Origin: Blasia pusilla
Taxonomy: Eukaryota; Marchantiophyta; Marchantiopsida; Blasiales
Length of the DNA: 64,000 bases
NCBI GenBank assembly: GCA_050084515.1
Contig: CM114271.1
Location: 56,730,001-56,794,000 of the forward strand
Direction of reading: 5' to 3'
The translations under genes and the position numbers were made by a program. Each line of letters starts with the position of its first letter. Within the stretch, counting starts at the first letter, position 1. Below the pieces are notes generated by a model that was not told where the DNA came from, searched no databases, and saw only the letters and a program-made list of their open reading frames with translations. This document shows positions 34,652 to 46,212 of the stretch, in pieces.

Positions 34652-36750
34652 GGCATCTACCCAAGCTACTAAATCCTTCTCATCTGCTCAGAAGGCGTTC
34701 ATTCCAACGGTTGAGCAGGTCACTCATTTGCAATCTCCCAGCTCCTGCCTCCATAGCATGACGGGATTCTTAGTTTCGGAGTTTCTGTAGCTTTGGAGGC
34801 TCTTTCACAATCCGAAGCAACAGAAACCCGATGCACAAGACCAAACGACTTTCGACATCCCTTGCAGATAAGAAATACCCTCACATGCACTGGCAGCAAA
34901 GATAAACGTGACTGTTTGTGGAGTTACTTGGATCCAATCCATCCAGATTCATTGATGATTTGGAGTGCTGGTTACCGCTAGGTGATCATTCAATTATATA
35001 ATACTTATCAGCTTCTGTAACCACACTGACTGATTTAGGCATAAACCACAAAAGGGTAAGGATAGGGTCTTACATTCATACTCTCAACTGTCACAAGTTT
35101 AACGAGACAAAATTGCTGAACCCACAAGATCTTGCTCACAGGACCTTCGGAATCCAGAAACTACATCAGCACGCTAGCTCGTGCGATGCTGGAAAAGTCC
35201 TTTCCCCTGATCTAGTTTCAACGGACTAAGGTGAGCAGAATATGCACTGAAACAATACGGATTGGTGAACTATGGATGAAGACAAACTTCTAAGCAAAGC
35301 TCTCCATGTATCATTCGATCACGGTCGTTTCGAGGAATGCAGTGCTGCTCTCTCTGCATTACTCATGATTTGAAACAGGGGTGATGCGAATGTATGTGCT
35401 ATCCTTTCCGCAGGCTTTTAAACAAAAACCTGCGAGCGGCGTAGATACAAGATAGGGAGAGGCGCTCCCTGCAGCTGTTCAAATATTTACTCCGCGGAAA
35501 TGTGTATCCCAACTTCCTCTCCATGTCGTGGTGTTCGGATGTCTAATCCGAGAATCTAAACTCTCCGATACGACAGTTGATTCGTCACGGAGAAAGAAAA
35601 AGGAAAAAGGAGACATTCTCGTATCCCATAGTGGATGTCCGTCGAGTTTCCTTAAACAAACCCAAGAACCCGAATTCCAGGCGGACAGAGACTACGGCCA
35701 ACGGAAAATAAGATGTGATCTAGAATGTGCATCGATATCCCAATTCCACCAAGCTGCCAATCTCTGAATCCCTAAAACCAGTTATCTGCTCGGACTCCCT
35801 AAAACGAGTTGTCAGCTGGTTGAATATGAAGCACATCGACATGGTGAGGGAAGCGAAGGAAGTAGGATCCCACCTTCACAAAATTCGCGTCGGCTTCTCC
35901 GTCGTCAAGCAGTACTACAGATTTTGACACTGGATCGATGCAATTGGCAGATCCAAAGTGCTGCTGTCAATCAAAAGCGGAGCGCCTCCAAACCCGAAGT
36001 CTCTCTTTCTTCCTACTACCGCTAGACACTCGACCCCATACGTAACGGAAAGTGAGCTTAGGGGAATAACAACTCATTAAAGAATGTAAAAAGAAAATGG
36101 TAAGAGTTATTCGATTGAACAAATCTGATAAGAACACGCCACAACTCCTTTTGGGTTGTTGCAAACATTTCGCGTAAATATTCATATATGAAATTAGAAG
36201 GATACACGTTGAATATAGTTTGATTTTAAAAAAATGAAAAAAAAGAATTTAATTTGTTCAAGATAAATTTTCGTAGATTTTATTTTATTAATTGTATGAA
36301 AAATGATTTCTTTTTTTTCCAATCCCCATGCTTCAATAAACAAAAGAAAATCGATGAATATTTTTCCCTCAAGAGGGATGAATGTTTATTTCAAATCTAG
36401 CTTGAAATTTAAAAATAATGTAGAAAAAATATATTTTCCATTATTTTGAAGAATAATTCTTGTGCCATTAGTATCTTATTATCCTTTCTTTCCCAAAATT
36501 TTAAAAATTTTCCTCAAAATGAAACTTTAAATTAATTTTCATCATAATTTTTTGGAATGAATATTGAAAAGATAATTTTAAATTTTAAAATTAAAGAGAT
36601 TTAATAAGATTTCATCGCAAGGATATTTGAATTTGAATTCATTATATTAAAGTTTTTTAAATATATAAATAAATAATAAACTAATTATTCAAATGTTGCC
36701 CATACTTGTTTTCTACTTAGTATAGGGTAAAATTAAAAGAAAAAGGTTGT
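34652..36750. other. LIP2 upstream region passing into AT-rich intergenic DNA
   Basis: Up to about 36.0 kb the sequence is mixed-composition and probably holds the LIP2 promoter and leader. Beyond that it is strongly AT-rich. No gene or domain is recognised in either part. Confidence 0.5.
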
Positions 36751-36963
36751 GAAATCGCTTCTTGGACAAACATGATACATGTCCTTCATTCATTTGTCTT
36801 CAAAATGAGCTAACGCGCTTAATAGTATGATAAGGTGTCATGTCTCGAAGCGAAGGGACTAATAATATTTTTCTTGATATTTGTATAATAGAAAATATTT
36901 TCTTGTCAAATGTCGAACAAAGAGGTGTTTGCAAATAAGGAAGGCACTCTATAATAATATATA
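36750..36963 (-). mobile_element. 5' end of a Helitron abutting its neighbour
   Basis: Immediately after the CTAG end of the next element, the minus strand reads TATATATTATTATAGAGTGCC, and then TATTTGCAAACACCTC. This is the 5' terminal consensus of the family with the initial TC altered. Its own 3' end was not found; the left limit is arbitrary. Confidence 0.4.
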
Positions 36964-37178
36964 CTAGTTAGGTGCCCGTGCGATGCACGAAAAATAAAAA
37001 AATGTTTGAAGAGCTAGTGTATAGCCCGTGAAGGGAAGAGATTAATGATGTTGCACATAAATTCAAATTATTTCTTGTTGCCCGTAACATGTGAAACATT
37101 TCCTTACTGCCCTATTTCCATGTGTCAAGCATAGAGGTGTTTGCAAATCAAGAAGGCACTCTCCCATAATAATATAGA
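36964..37178 (-). mobile_element. complete 215-bp non-autonomous Helitron
   Basis: On the minus strand it starts with TC (TCTATATTATTATGGGAGAG) and ends CTAG. The 3' end carries a hairpin CGTGC-ATC-GCACG about ten bases before CTAG. The flanking bases are A on the 5' side and T on the 3' side, as expected for insertion into AT without target duplication. No coding capacity. Confidence 0.8.
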
Positions 37179-37482
37179 TTTTTGATCGTTGTCAGACAAG
37201 GTCGCCATGATGCCCGAAAGTTGTCTCCTTTTGGGTTGAAAAAGCGAGGTCGCCATTTTATGGTATCCATGGAATCTAGCCTTGGAAAAATCTTAAATTC
37301 CATTTAAGGTAAATAAGGTGGCATGTACCAGTTGAAATTACTTTTATAATTAATTTTCAAAAAAAGATTTTAAATTTATTTTGAAGGATATTATTGATTT
37401 GGAAGATAAGTCATCCTATGGACTAGTGTCAAGAAGAGAGAAGTTTGTAAGTTGAAGGAGCACTTTCCAATGATTATTCGTA

Positions 37483-38112
37483 CTAGTTAACATGCCCGTG
37501 CTTGCGTGTAAATTTGTTTCTAATTTAGAAATATTTTCAATTTATGGATTTTTTAATCTTAATAAAAATAATATTTCATTTTATTTACTCCTCAATTAAA
37601 ATTCAAGTAGTATTTAATTCCCCTAAATAATTTCTCCCCTCCATAAAATTTGTGAACAATACATATTCTTCCCACCAAAATAACATCCACTAACTAAATT
37701 ATTGGTTAGTTCTAATTAATTAAATCAGTTCCCTTTTCCCTTCGAATTCATTTATTTTCCCAAAATACCAAATGCGAATTAACATGATTATTTTTAAGAA
37801 TGATCATATTTTTATATACACTTCTTCTCCATTAAAATTCAATTTTCCTTCCCATCAAATATGAATTAAGTGATAAGATTATAATTTTTGAATATTTTGA
37901 ATGATCCCATTATTTTTTCTAATTGTAGATTTAGAATCACCCATTATAAAATAAATTAAAGAAATTCTTAAGAAATAAGGAATTATTAAAATATTTTCCT
38001 CTTCCACTCAAATTCATTTTCTCTATCCATCTAATGTGAACCAAAGGAAAAATTTCAAACATGTTGCTATTTTGTTTTATTGTACATATGGGATTGCCCT
38101 CTATAATATAGA
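37483..38112 (-). mobile_element. 630-bp non-autonomous Helitron, diverged
   Basis: On the minus strand the 5' end is TCTATATTATAGAGGGCAA at 38112 with a flanking A. The 3' end is GCACGGGCATGTTAACTAG, ending at 37483 with a flanking T. The 3' hairpin is imperfect. After its 3' end, another 5'-like sequence (AATAATCATTGGAAAGTGC) continues to lower coordinates. The internal part is AT-rich without genes. Confidence 0.55.
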
Positions 38113-38307
38113 TAGATGAGCCCATGAGATGCAAGGATTTATACTACTTTTTATAATTAACTCTCACAATTTTCAAAAGTTAGTTTAAAGTAATTTTAAG
38201 TAATCTTGTTGATTCAGAAGGTGAGTGATTGTATTGGCTAAAAATGGTAAGTGTAAAGAAGATAAGAAATTGAAAAATGAAGGGGCACTATCTAATAATA
38301 ATATAGA
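38113..38307 (-). mobile_element. 195-bp Helitron-like element, degenerate 3' end
   Basis: On the minus strand it begins TCTATATTATTATTAGATAG with a flanking A and reads GTGCCCCTTC as in its relatives. The 3' end has TGCATCTCATGGGC but CTAT instead of CTAG. It abuts the 5' end of the element at 37483-38112. Confidence 0.45.
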
Positions 38308-38973
38308 TAGATATAGATTAAGAGCCATAAATGAATATTAATATTTACTTTTTGATTAAATATGGGAAGAAAGGTAAACTTTAATAGTTTTTAATTGGAA
38401 GTGGAAAAAAGAAAATTGTTTTTTTTCAAAAGGAGGATTTCACAAAGAATTTTAGGGAAATGTTAATTTGAAATAAGAAAGGGAGATAGGAGAAGGAAGT
38501 GGGAGAAGGTTGGAGATTATAAATACATTGACCTATGAGAATCAACTTGTGAATAAATCAATTTTTGCATGAAAAATCTCAAATATACAAGATGACCTAG
38601 TGTGTATGTGTCCTCTCAACACAACTTTGATGAAATTTGAATATGTAGAAATTTAACTTGGCATACGAGAATCCACCATTGTCGTGGTTCCTCGCCTATA
38701 TAAGAAGTTTAAGAAACGTAATATTTGAATTAGTTTTTATGTAGGATTAGGATAATTTGAGAGCCCTTTGGTCAATAAACCATCTCTGGCATATCACTAT
38801 GTCTTATTCGATGTGTAAGTCAAGATCACTTATTTAGAATTCTTCTCATTAAAAGGGGACTATATTGGCTACTTCTTGCTAATCCAAGAGACAACAATAG
38901 ATACAATTGAAAAATAGTAAACATAAATAAATCTCCTCGAATCATAATCTCATGTCCACTCTAAATTATAAAA
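38308..38973. other. AT-rich DNA with a diverged repeat
   Basis: A stretch near 38570-38650 (ATGACCTAGTGTGTATGTG, then CCTCTCAACA) resembles 40560-40630 (GTGGCCTAGTGCGTCTATG, CGCTCTCAAT). The remainder is featureless. Confidence 0.4.
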
Positions 38974-39204
38974 TCATGTGATATCATTTCCTACTCTACA
39001 GGTGATTTCATTGTCAATAGTACCTTTAATGTATCTCAACATATGTATCACCACTCCCAAATGGTTGTTTTGAGGCTTAGTTAGAACCTGCTCAAAATAT
39101 ACAGTGCAAAAGCTAATGCTTGGGCTTGTGTTACATAAGAATATCAAATTTTCCACTAGCCTCCTATATATCTTTTCATCCACCAATAGTGAAACAATTT
39201 CCAT
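38974..39204 (-). pseudogene. Ty1/copia reverse-transcriptase/RNase H junction fragment
   Basis: The minus-strand frame contains IYRRLVENLIFLCNTSPSIS, then QVLTKPQNNHL and MLRYIKGTIDNEI. These match the hallmark end of copia RT (YRRLVGSLIYL..TRPDI; P...H..A..RILRYIKGT). Flanking RT motifs are absent or in other frames, so only a fragment survives. Confidence 0.75.
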
Positions 39205-39384
39205 TGAGAGTTCCTATGTCGCATCATACTCAGTTGACTGTTAGATTTCTATCACTTCAACAATCTATGGAGTTAGTGGGATGTTTGGCTATAAAATTTT
39301 CTTGAGTGGTCTAACGATATTAGTTATAACTCCATTGTTTCGGAATCCAATTTTGTGAAAAATTTCTTACTTTCCTATTTTGAG
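39205..39384. other. short gap, nothing recognised
   Basis: AT-rich and stop-rich. It may continue the copia remnant, but no motif can be read. Confidence 0.3.
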
Positions 39385-39695
39385 TCAAGCAACTTGTTGA
39401 CTCAATCAATGGCCACTCGATAACCTCTAGGACAAGTCACCGATTTGAGTTGTTTTAGGGATGAATTTCTCTATGATCTTCCCAAGGATAGTATTTAAAG
39501 TGAGGTGATGGCTTCCAAGAGCCATTATTTTCATCTTCGATCTAAAAAAAACTCTTCCTTTTACAATTTAGTAGGATCTAGAATATTGGAGTATGGATAC
39601 CCTCATGGTGGAGAGTGGATGTGGCTTGGTGGGAATATGTGTTTTTGAAAGTAGAAACGGCCATGTATGCGAATTTTTACTTCAATTTTACACAA
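39385..39695 (+). repeat. LTR-like dispersed repeat, copy B
   Basis: It is the diverged partner of 24990-25290 with the same order of conserved blocks (TTGTTGACT, CACTCGATAACC, AAGTCACC, CCCAAGGAT, GATGTGGCTTGG, CGGCCATGTATGC). It lies next to a copia RT fragment of the opposite strand. Confidence 0.4.
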
Positions 39696-40261
39696 CAAAG
39701 ATATGAGAGGGGGGGCATGAGGGAATATATTATATGAAGGTGGGCAATCAAATTGCCTTGTTGGTAATCAATAATGGAGATGTTTTAGTAGTTTTTGATA
39801 TTCGTTCTGAAGGCTTTCTAAGAAATTATTGTCCATTTTTCTCTAAGATTTGACGTGCGCATATACATTACTATACAATACACATCATTGTCACTAACTA
39901 TAAGCACAAACACACAAGATACCAAACTCACTCAAGACATCTAAATATTGAGACAATCGTGTACCAAAATATCTTCAATTAAATCAAGATCATTCAAAAG
40001 CTCTTACACAAACTCCATATCTTTCTTTCTTTCTTTCTCTTTCTCTTTCTTTTTCTCATGTCAAACCAAACCTACTCTCCTAATGAGAAGATTGGGTTAC
40101 TCACAATGCAAGGAGGACCATAGCTTCGCCACCTCATGCTAGGAGGTTCAACAAAGAGAGAATGAGTTCCAAAGCTCTCTCTCTCTCTTTTGGATATCCC
40201 CCCTTCCCTCTTCCAAGCCCTCTCTATGGTACCTTGTATTCTTAGGATATCTCCTTGGCTC

Positions 40262-40630
40262 TTGACCTACTGTAGGAGCCTAGGAGGTGAAGGGCCACTT
40301 CCCAAAGTGAAAATTAATTGTATTTTTAATAGGAACTTACCAAAATAATAAATTCTCTATATAGCTCCAAATGAGCCAAAATAAAGGGAAAACCAACTAT
40401 CTCAAGTTACTTGAGGCCTCAACAGGTCATCCTCGACCTCTTGAGATTACCTTCCAATCTCCTTGAAGGGGCCTCGCGGATACTCGTCGATTAATAAAGA
40501 CGCAATAAATTTGTAAGAGAATAGAATGTGAACAAATCAGTGAAATCTATGTGAAATCTTGAAACCGCAAGGTGGCCTAGTGCGTCTATGCGCTCTCAAT
40601 AGAGCTTAATGGAGCCTAAACATAGATAAA
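40262..40630 (+). repeat. dispersed repeat, copy 2
   Basis: It contains CTTGACCTACTGTAGGAGCC, GCCACTTCCCAAAGT, CTCCAAATGAGCCAAAATAA and AGGTCATCCTCGACCTC. The same words in the same order occur at 42549-42750, and a part at 11158-11262. The whole is probably LTR or leader sequence of one retroelement family. Confidence 0.5.
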
Positions 40631-40639
40631 ACTCGATAC

Positions 40640-41658
40640 ACAAGAACACGATATCAATGCGGGCCCCGACTATTTGACTACTTGGAAAATTATGGATTTG
40701 GATTTCTTTTCTTCTATTTTATTAGTAAGAAATTTTGCATCAAAATTTATTGTACCATAATGCAAAATAGGGTTACATCACCATATTAACGCTTTACTTT
40801 ATAAACCAATTATATCATATTATTATGATTCCTACGATGTTTAAGTTAGTATCATAAATCTTGATTTCTCCTCATATAAGGGGGTTGTACAAATTAATTG
40901 TGCATAATAAAAAAATGGGTGTTGAATATCCAATAAGATTCATTGGTAGATATCTAACCTAGGGGTAGTAGATGAGTACTAGAGATAGAGATGTCAATGT
41001 TTAGTGTAAAGGTGGAAGAAAACCAAGAAGATTACTCTCGGAACAACGAGATACAAGTGAAAATGGAGAAAACATTGAGATTATTTTTGGGAGGGGATTT
41101 TGAGTAAAGCGTGATTTCAAAAAGTCTTATTTTTGATGATATTATTTTCTAGCTGATTTTTAGTGACTTAGGTTTTGGAAAATTTCACGATAATGCAATT
41201 TACGAGATTTTGAGTGATTAATTATTATTATATAATGAGTCTAGTGACAAGATTGCCCACAATAATAGTGTTGTGTGGAGAGACATGGACAACATGATCC
41301 ATAGGGATATGCAAGGATTTTTGCATTTAGTAGGCACCATCAATTTAGATGATTTAATCTAAGATTTGACATTTGGTGTGATTTTAGGAGATATGAGCTT
41401 TGATGCAGTTCAATGCTTTGATGGAGTTGAAGGACTTGTTTAATTATTTGGAGGGACCTCCTATGGATGATTCTTTTGAGTGTTGATCATTATTCATGGT
41501 AGAGATTGATGCTTGGAGGGTGTACAAGGATCTAGGATATATTTCCACTAGTGGTTACGAGGCGTATGATAATTTATTGACAATGACCATATCTATACCA
41601 GGGTATAGATAGATTAGAGGGAGATGATTTTATGGATGGTAGTGAGGTGGTAGAGACC

Positions 41659-41660
<2 letters not shown>
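40640..41660. other. AT-rich intergenic DNA, no gene seen
   Basis: No open frame of note and no recognisable motif before the dinucleotide repeat. Confidence 0.55.

Positions 41661-41748
<88 letters not shown>
41661..41748 (+). repeat. compound (GT)n(GA)n microsatellite
   Basis: About 17 GT units run straight into about 26 GA units. Open frames through it are artefacts. Confidence 0.98.
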
Positions 41749-41750
<2 letters not shown>

Positions 41751-42438
41751 TGGTCTAGAGAGTAGTGCGGATATCTTGAGCATATAGGAAATGACACTCT
41801 AGTCTAGAGTTTGAAGGTATTTTTATGATCATTATATACATAGAAACACTCCATATGCTAAGAATTTGCCAAGGATGCTATGATATCCTAATTGGCAAAG
41901 AGATCCTTTTGCATACTCTAATCCCGTCACCCCGCCGCACATCTTCCATTACCTCAACAGCGAGGTCCTCGCCATACTTTGTGAACTACACCAAACACCC
42001 ATGTAGTTAGTCAAACATTGTAAACTATCACTCACTCATACATTCTATGAATATTAGCATGTATGGAATACTTACAAATGCATAGCGGAATGCATCCGTA
42101 TGCATCATATCGTTCCAAATGGCAACCATATGATGTTGCTAATATACATGTTTGCTGATGAGGCAGAGCAACTTCTTTGCCTCATGAGGCATCAACTTCT
42201 TTACCTCAAGCATGCCTTCTCTCATGCGGGGACCTGAGGAATCTCATATTGGAGAGTTTAGGGAGCCCAACTACAGATGGGGCAACATGAGGAGAGGAAC
42301 CAATCACAATGAGAATCAATGCTTCTTTGGCCAAATAAATAGTCCATCAACAGATGAATCACATTGCCCTTAGTGTGCAATGGATCCTCCAATTTTTGTA
42401 TCAATAGGCATGGCAAGGTGTCACGTCTTTTGGGATGG
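41749..42438. other. intergenic DNA, no gene seen
   Basis: A GC-richer patch near 41.92-42.0 kb has a short open frame without recognisable features. Confidence 0.5.
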
Positions 42439-42777
42439 ATCGACGAGTTTATAGTAGAGTGCCTTCGAGGATATTGGAGGACAACCTTAGGAGGTCGAGG
42501 GTGATCTTTTGAGGCCTCATATAACCTATGCTTGCAAGACACGTGCTTGGATCTTGACCTACTATAGGGGGTCAAGGGACACTTCCCAAAGTAGAAATTT
42601 AACTATACTCATAACGGTAATTTACCCAAAATAGTATATCTCTCTATAGAGCTCCCAATGAACTGAAACGAAAGGGAAACAATTCTCTCAATTTACCCGT
42701 GGGCTTAGCAGGTCATCCTCGACTTCATAAGGCTGTCCTCCAATATCTTTGTTGGCACTCTACTATAAAATCGTCGA
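42439..42777. repeat. inverted repeat around dispersed-repeat copy 3
   Basis: Arms of about 69 bp at 42439-42507 and 42709-42777 are reverse complements at roughly 80-85 percent identity; shared words include TATAGTAGAGTGCC and ATATTGGAGGACA. Between them lies copy 3 of the dispersed repeat (42549-42708; CTTGACCTACTATAGG, CACTTCCCAAAGTAGAAAT). The structure could be a fold-back element or two LTR ends in inverted orientation. Confidence 0.55.
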
Positions 42778-42789
42778 GATATTTTAGTA

Positions 42790-43440
42790 CTCGATCGTCT
42801 CTTTAGATGTCATGAGTTAGTATGGTATCTTGTGTGTTTGTGTGTGTATTTGGTGACAATGATGTATATTGTATAGCGATATATATGTGCACAAAAATGG
42901 TAAACCAAAAATTCATAATTTGATCTTGGTAGTATTATAACACATTGTTGATTATCATGAAAAGACTTCATAGTAAGTGCATGCACTCACACTTCGATAA
43001 GGGAATTTGTTGAGATATCACTCCCACTTAATTCCAATGCTCAATGGAGGAATATCACCCTTAAGTAACCAATATTCCTACACCAACCAATTGACATAAT
43101 ACATAGTAGATGGGACCTCAACTTCGTCTATCAACTATCTAGCCAAGTCCATCCTCATGGGATGCTGCGAGGAAAATACTTGGTTGCATGGTGGTCCTAA
43201 ACTCTTTGCAATATACAACCTCCAATCTAGGACATGCTAGCTTATATGAAACTTGCAAACCTTATACATATCCATAAGCTTTATATTCCAAAGTAAGGTT
43301 TCATCTCAAAACTTGGAGCTATGTCATTTTGTTATGAATAAGAATATAATATGCGTTTCATGTTCTCCACCCCATACGTCTCCTAACCCATCCCATAGAT
43401 GGACTTGTTCCTTTCCATGTAACCTTGAAAAGAATGTTCC
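42790..43440. other. AT-rich intergenic DNA, no gene seen
   Basis: Nothing recognised apart from low-complexity TG-rich runs near 42.83-42.86 kb. Confidence 0.5.
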
Positions 43441-43449
43441 ACCTTAGTC

Positions 43450-44103
43450 ATCTATTGATTAGGGTGCTTGATATCCATCTCACCTGCCTATACATGGGTA
43501 ACTTGTTCCTCATATCTCTCAACCAATACCATGGGGATGAGAACAAAGTTGAAGTACAAGCCTTCAAGGTCTCTCCAATCACATAGCCCATTTGGGCTTG
43601 CGATTGTTTCTTCAACGCCTAAAAAATAGAGATTTGAACCTCGTTGAAACTCGCGGGAAATTGAACCCCCACGACCTTCTTCTAAGCATTCTTACTAGCC
43701 TCCCTCTTCATCGATGATGACTCCTTGGGTTCACCCATTTGGGCATCGAACCATTCGGGATCAAGTTCCTCCAAAGAGTCGTCAATAGTCTCTTCTTTTT
43801 TCTTTTCTTTCTTTTTTTCTTATTTTTGGGGGGATGTGAGTTTTTTCCAATCGATGTTTTGTCCCCCAAATCCTTATCTATGATAAGGGTTGAATAAGGA
43901 TTTGGGTGAATTCTCCGCTATCCTCAAAGTCTAATAGGAGGTCAAGCCCAATAAACTTGTTTCCAACATCCCTTGATCCTACCTCTAGCCAAGGCGATTT
44001 AAGATCCATGATCTTTTTCTTACTCCTATTTGGCTTGTCCCCATCTTTGGCCATGCCCATCGCCGGCCAAAATTTTTCACTAATCATGGTATTTTTTTGG
44101 TTT
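43450..44103 (-). pseudogene. LTR-retrotransposon gag-like remnant
   Basis: Downstream of a primer-binding site on the minus strand, a frame starts at 44087 (MISEKFWPAMGMAKDGDKPN). A further stretch near 43450-43790 stays open for about 115 codons except for two stops (EELDPEWFDAQMGEPKES, then KKVVGVQFPASFNEVQ). No domain can be named; the position after the primer-binding site is the main argument for gag. Confidence 0.35.
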
Positions 44104-44115
44104 GCTTTGATACCA
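44104..44115 (-). promoter_or_regulatory. retrotransposon primer-binding site (tRNA-iMet type)
   Basis: On the minus strand the 12 bases TGGTATCAAAGC match the plant LTR-retrotransposon primer site complementary to initiator tRNA-Met. The preceding bases end in TACA, as expected for the 3' end of a 5' LTR located at higher coordinates. Confidence 0.6.
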
Positions 44116-46157
44116 TGTATTAGAGTTCAACCTCAAGGTCTGTCCTTCATCCCAAAGCACTTTCAACATTGATTTGCAAGTGGAAGATTCAACTGCTTGT
44201 GCATTCTGTAGATAGTCAAGAAGTTGCCGAACGCTAGTCGGGTCAAGCCCTCCCAAATGCATAGTATATTCCTAGGAATCCTCTTCCCCGAGCCTTGAAT
44301 CATCTCCCCAATTTTCTTGCCTATGCTGGAGCATGTTGATTAATCCTTCTAAGTATGTCCCAAACAGTGCCTTAGCTCAAACATGAAACATGGCCAAACA
44401 CGCATCACAGTTTATTCCTTGTTCATGGATTTTAGTAGATAGTGAGGGAAAGAGTCCCTCCCGATATGTGCTTTACCTATCATCCCCCTTGAGCCCTATA
44501 TTTTGGCCCTCAACCCACACATAGTTCAAGACCTGTGGACTTGCATTGGACTAACTATCCTTGAAGATGGCTTCGCGGAGGTTTCATGCAGATTATATAA
44601 TTCTCAACTCCCCAAATGTATCTTGGCACTTGGAGCTGTGTTTTTTTGTGTTACATGATTAGTGCCCATCTTGATCCCCCGTTTGGCGTCTTATGGTTGT
44701 CTTGCCGCCCATCATGTTTCGTGATTAGTCTATGGACATCTCACCCACCCCATCTTGACTACTTACAAGTTCCTTGCTTCTTGCCCTTGACTTCGAAGTG
44801 GGATCAAATATTTTGCACCTTGCTTGTCTTACCCTCATACTTGTGATAGTCTACTTACCTAGTCTCTTCCTACATGCTCAAGTCTTGGAACAAGAAATTA
44901 ACCATGTTTAGTGTTTAGCCATGTTTAGGTTTTAGCTAAGGAACAAATCGGGAGGCAACTTGAGGAATTACGCTTTGATTTGGGTGAGCAACTTGGAGAG
45001 TATTTTCAAGGGTTGGGGAAGAGGCTTCTTTTGGAGATGATAGATACCTTGCAGGACTCATGATTGTTGAATATTTGGCGTGTTCCACGACTTGCCTACA
45101 TAACACACAATCGGATGGGTCTTTGAGATCCAACTTAAGACTTAGGCTAGCAAATCTCAAGGTTCGAGAAAATTTCACAAGTTAGCAAAGTGGAATAGAG
45201 GTTAAAATCTATGATGAGCCTCCATACTAATTATGCCTTGGATGCAAGTCTATATCGTATACATAAACTACATAATGTTATCCTCATCTTGTTTAAAACA
45301 AATGACGATATGGTTAATTTCCCACTACATCTCATGTAGTTTGTAGGCTAGATGGGCATTGAAGAATTTGCAGTTACCTTAAAGAGGCTTCTTTTCTTCA
45401 AAAAAAGCATGGCTTAAAATCCCAGTCATTTGAAAATTTTGTTTAAAGCTTGTTCCATTTTATTTTGATCTTAGAGGGATATTACTAACTATTGTTTTAC
45501 TTTTAGCTTGACTGACACTCAACCTATGTTGGTGGCAATTCTCGAAAATCATCTACTTTGCTTAGGAGCTCAGTATTCTTGGTTGCATACTCATAGAATG
45601 GAGTGTAAATTCACCATTTGGTAGCATTCGATATTTTTATTTACTCTATGGAATTAATTAATTATTCATAACCTATTGGTATAATACTAAACTTGCCTTG
45701 AATTGCAAATATCTAATACTCCCACAAAAAAAACTATCTTTAGGGCTTAACAACTCATAAGGTGATGTGTTGGTAGTGAGATAGCAGTCAACTAGTTCAT
45801 TTTGTGATGCATATTTTCAAGTCTCCTATGTCATAGTTTCATGAGTTGGTTTGGGTTCACTCATTAGTTCTCAACTCTTGTCATATAGTTTTTGAGCCTC
45901 AAATGTTTTATTGATGGATTGAAGTGAGAAAGATAGATACATGGATGAAGGAGAGAGAGACACACATCTACAACGTGCATGTGCAACCAAGTACTACTTC
46001 CGCTTGCATAGAAAGAAAAACCAAGGAGTTGTGGAATCCATTGGGGTGTGAAAAAAATTCCAATTTATATACTACGTGACTTAAGTTAAGAACCAATAAG
46101 CACATGATTCTTGATTTAACAGAACCAATCTGAAGTAAAAAATGCAAATGCAATCAT
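44116..46157. other. probable 5' LTR of the minus-strand element, then intergenic DNA
   Basis: The LTR should start (minus strand) somewhere to the right of 44116, but I could not find its other end or the partner LTR. No gene is visible up to the GAA repeat. Confidence 0.35.
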
Positions 46158-46212
46158 GGAGAAGAAGAAGAAGAAGAAGAAGAAGAAGAAGAAGAAGAAG
46201 AAGAAGAAGAAA
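46158..46212 (+). repeat. (GAA)n microsatellite
   Basis: About 17 consecutive GAA/AAG units. Confidence 0.98.
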
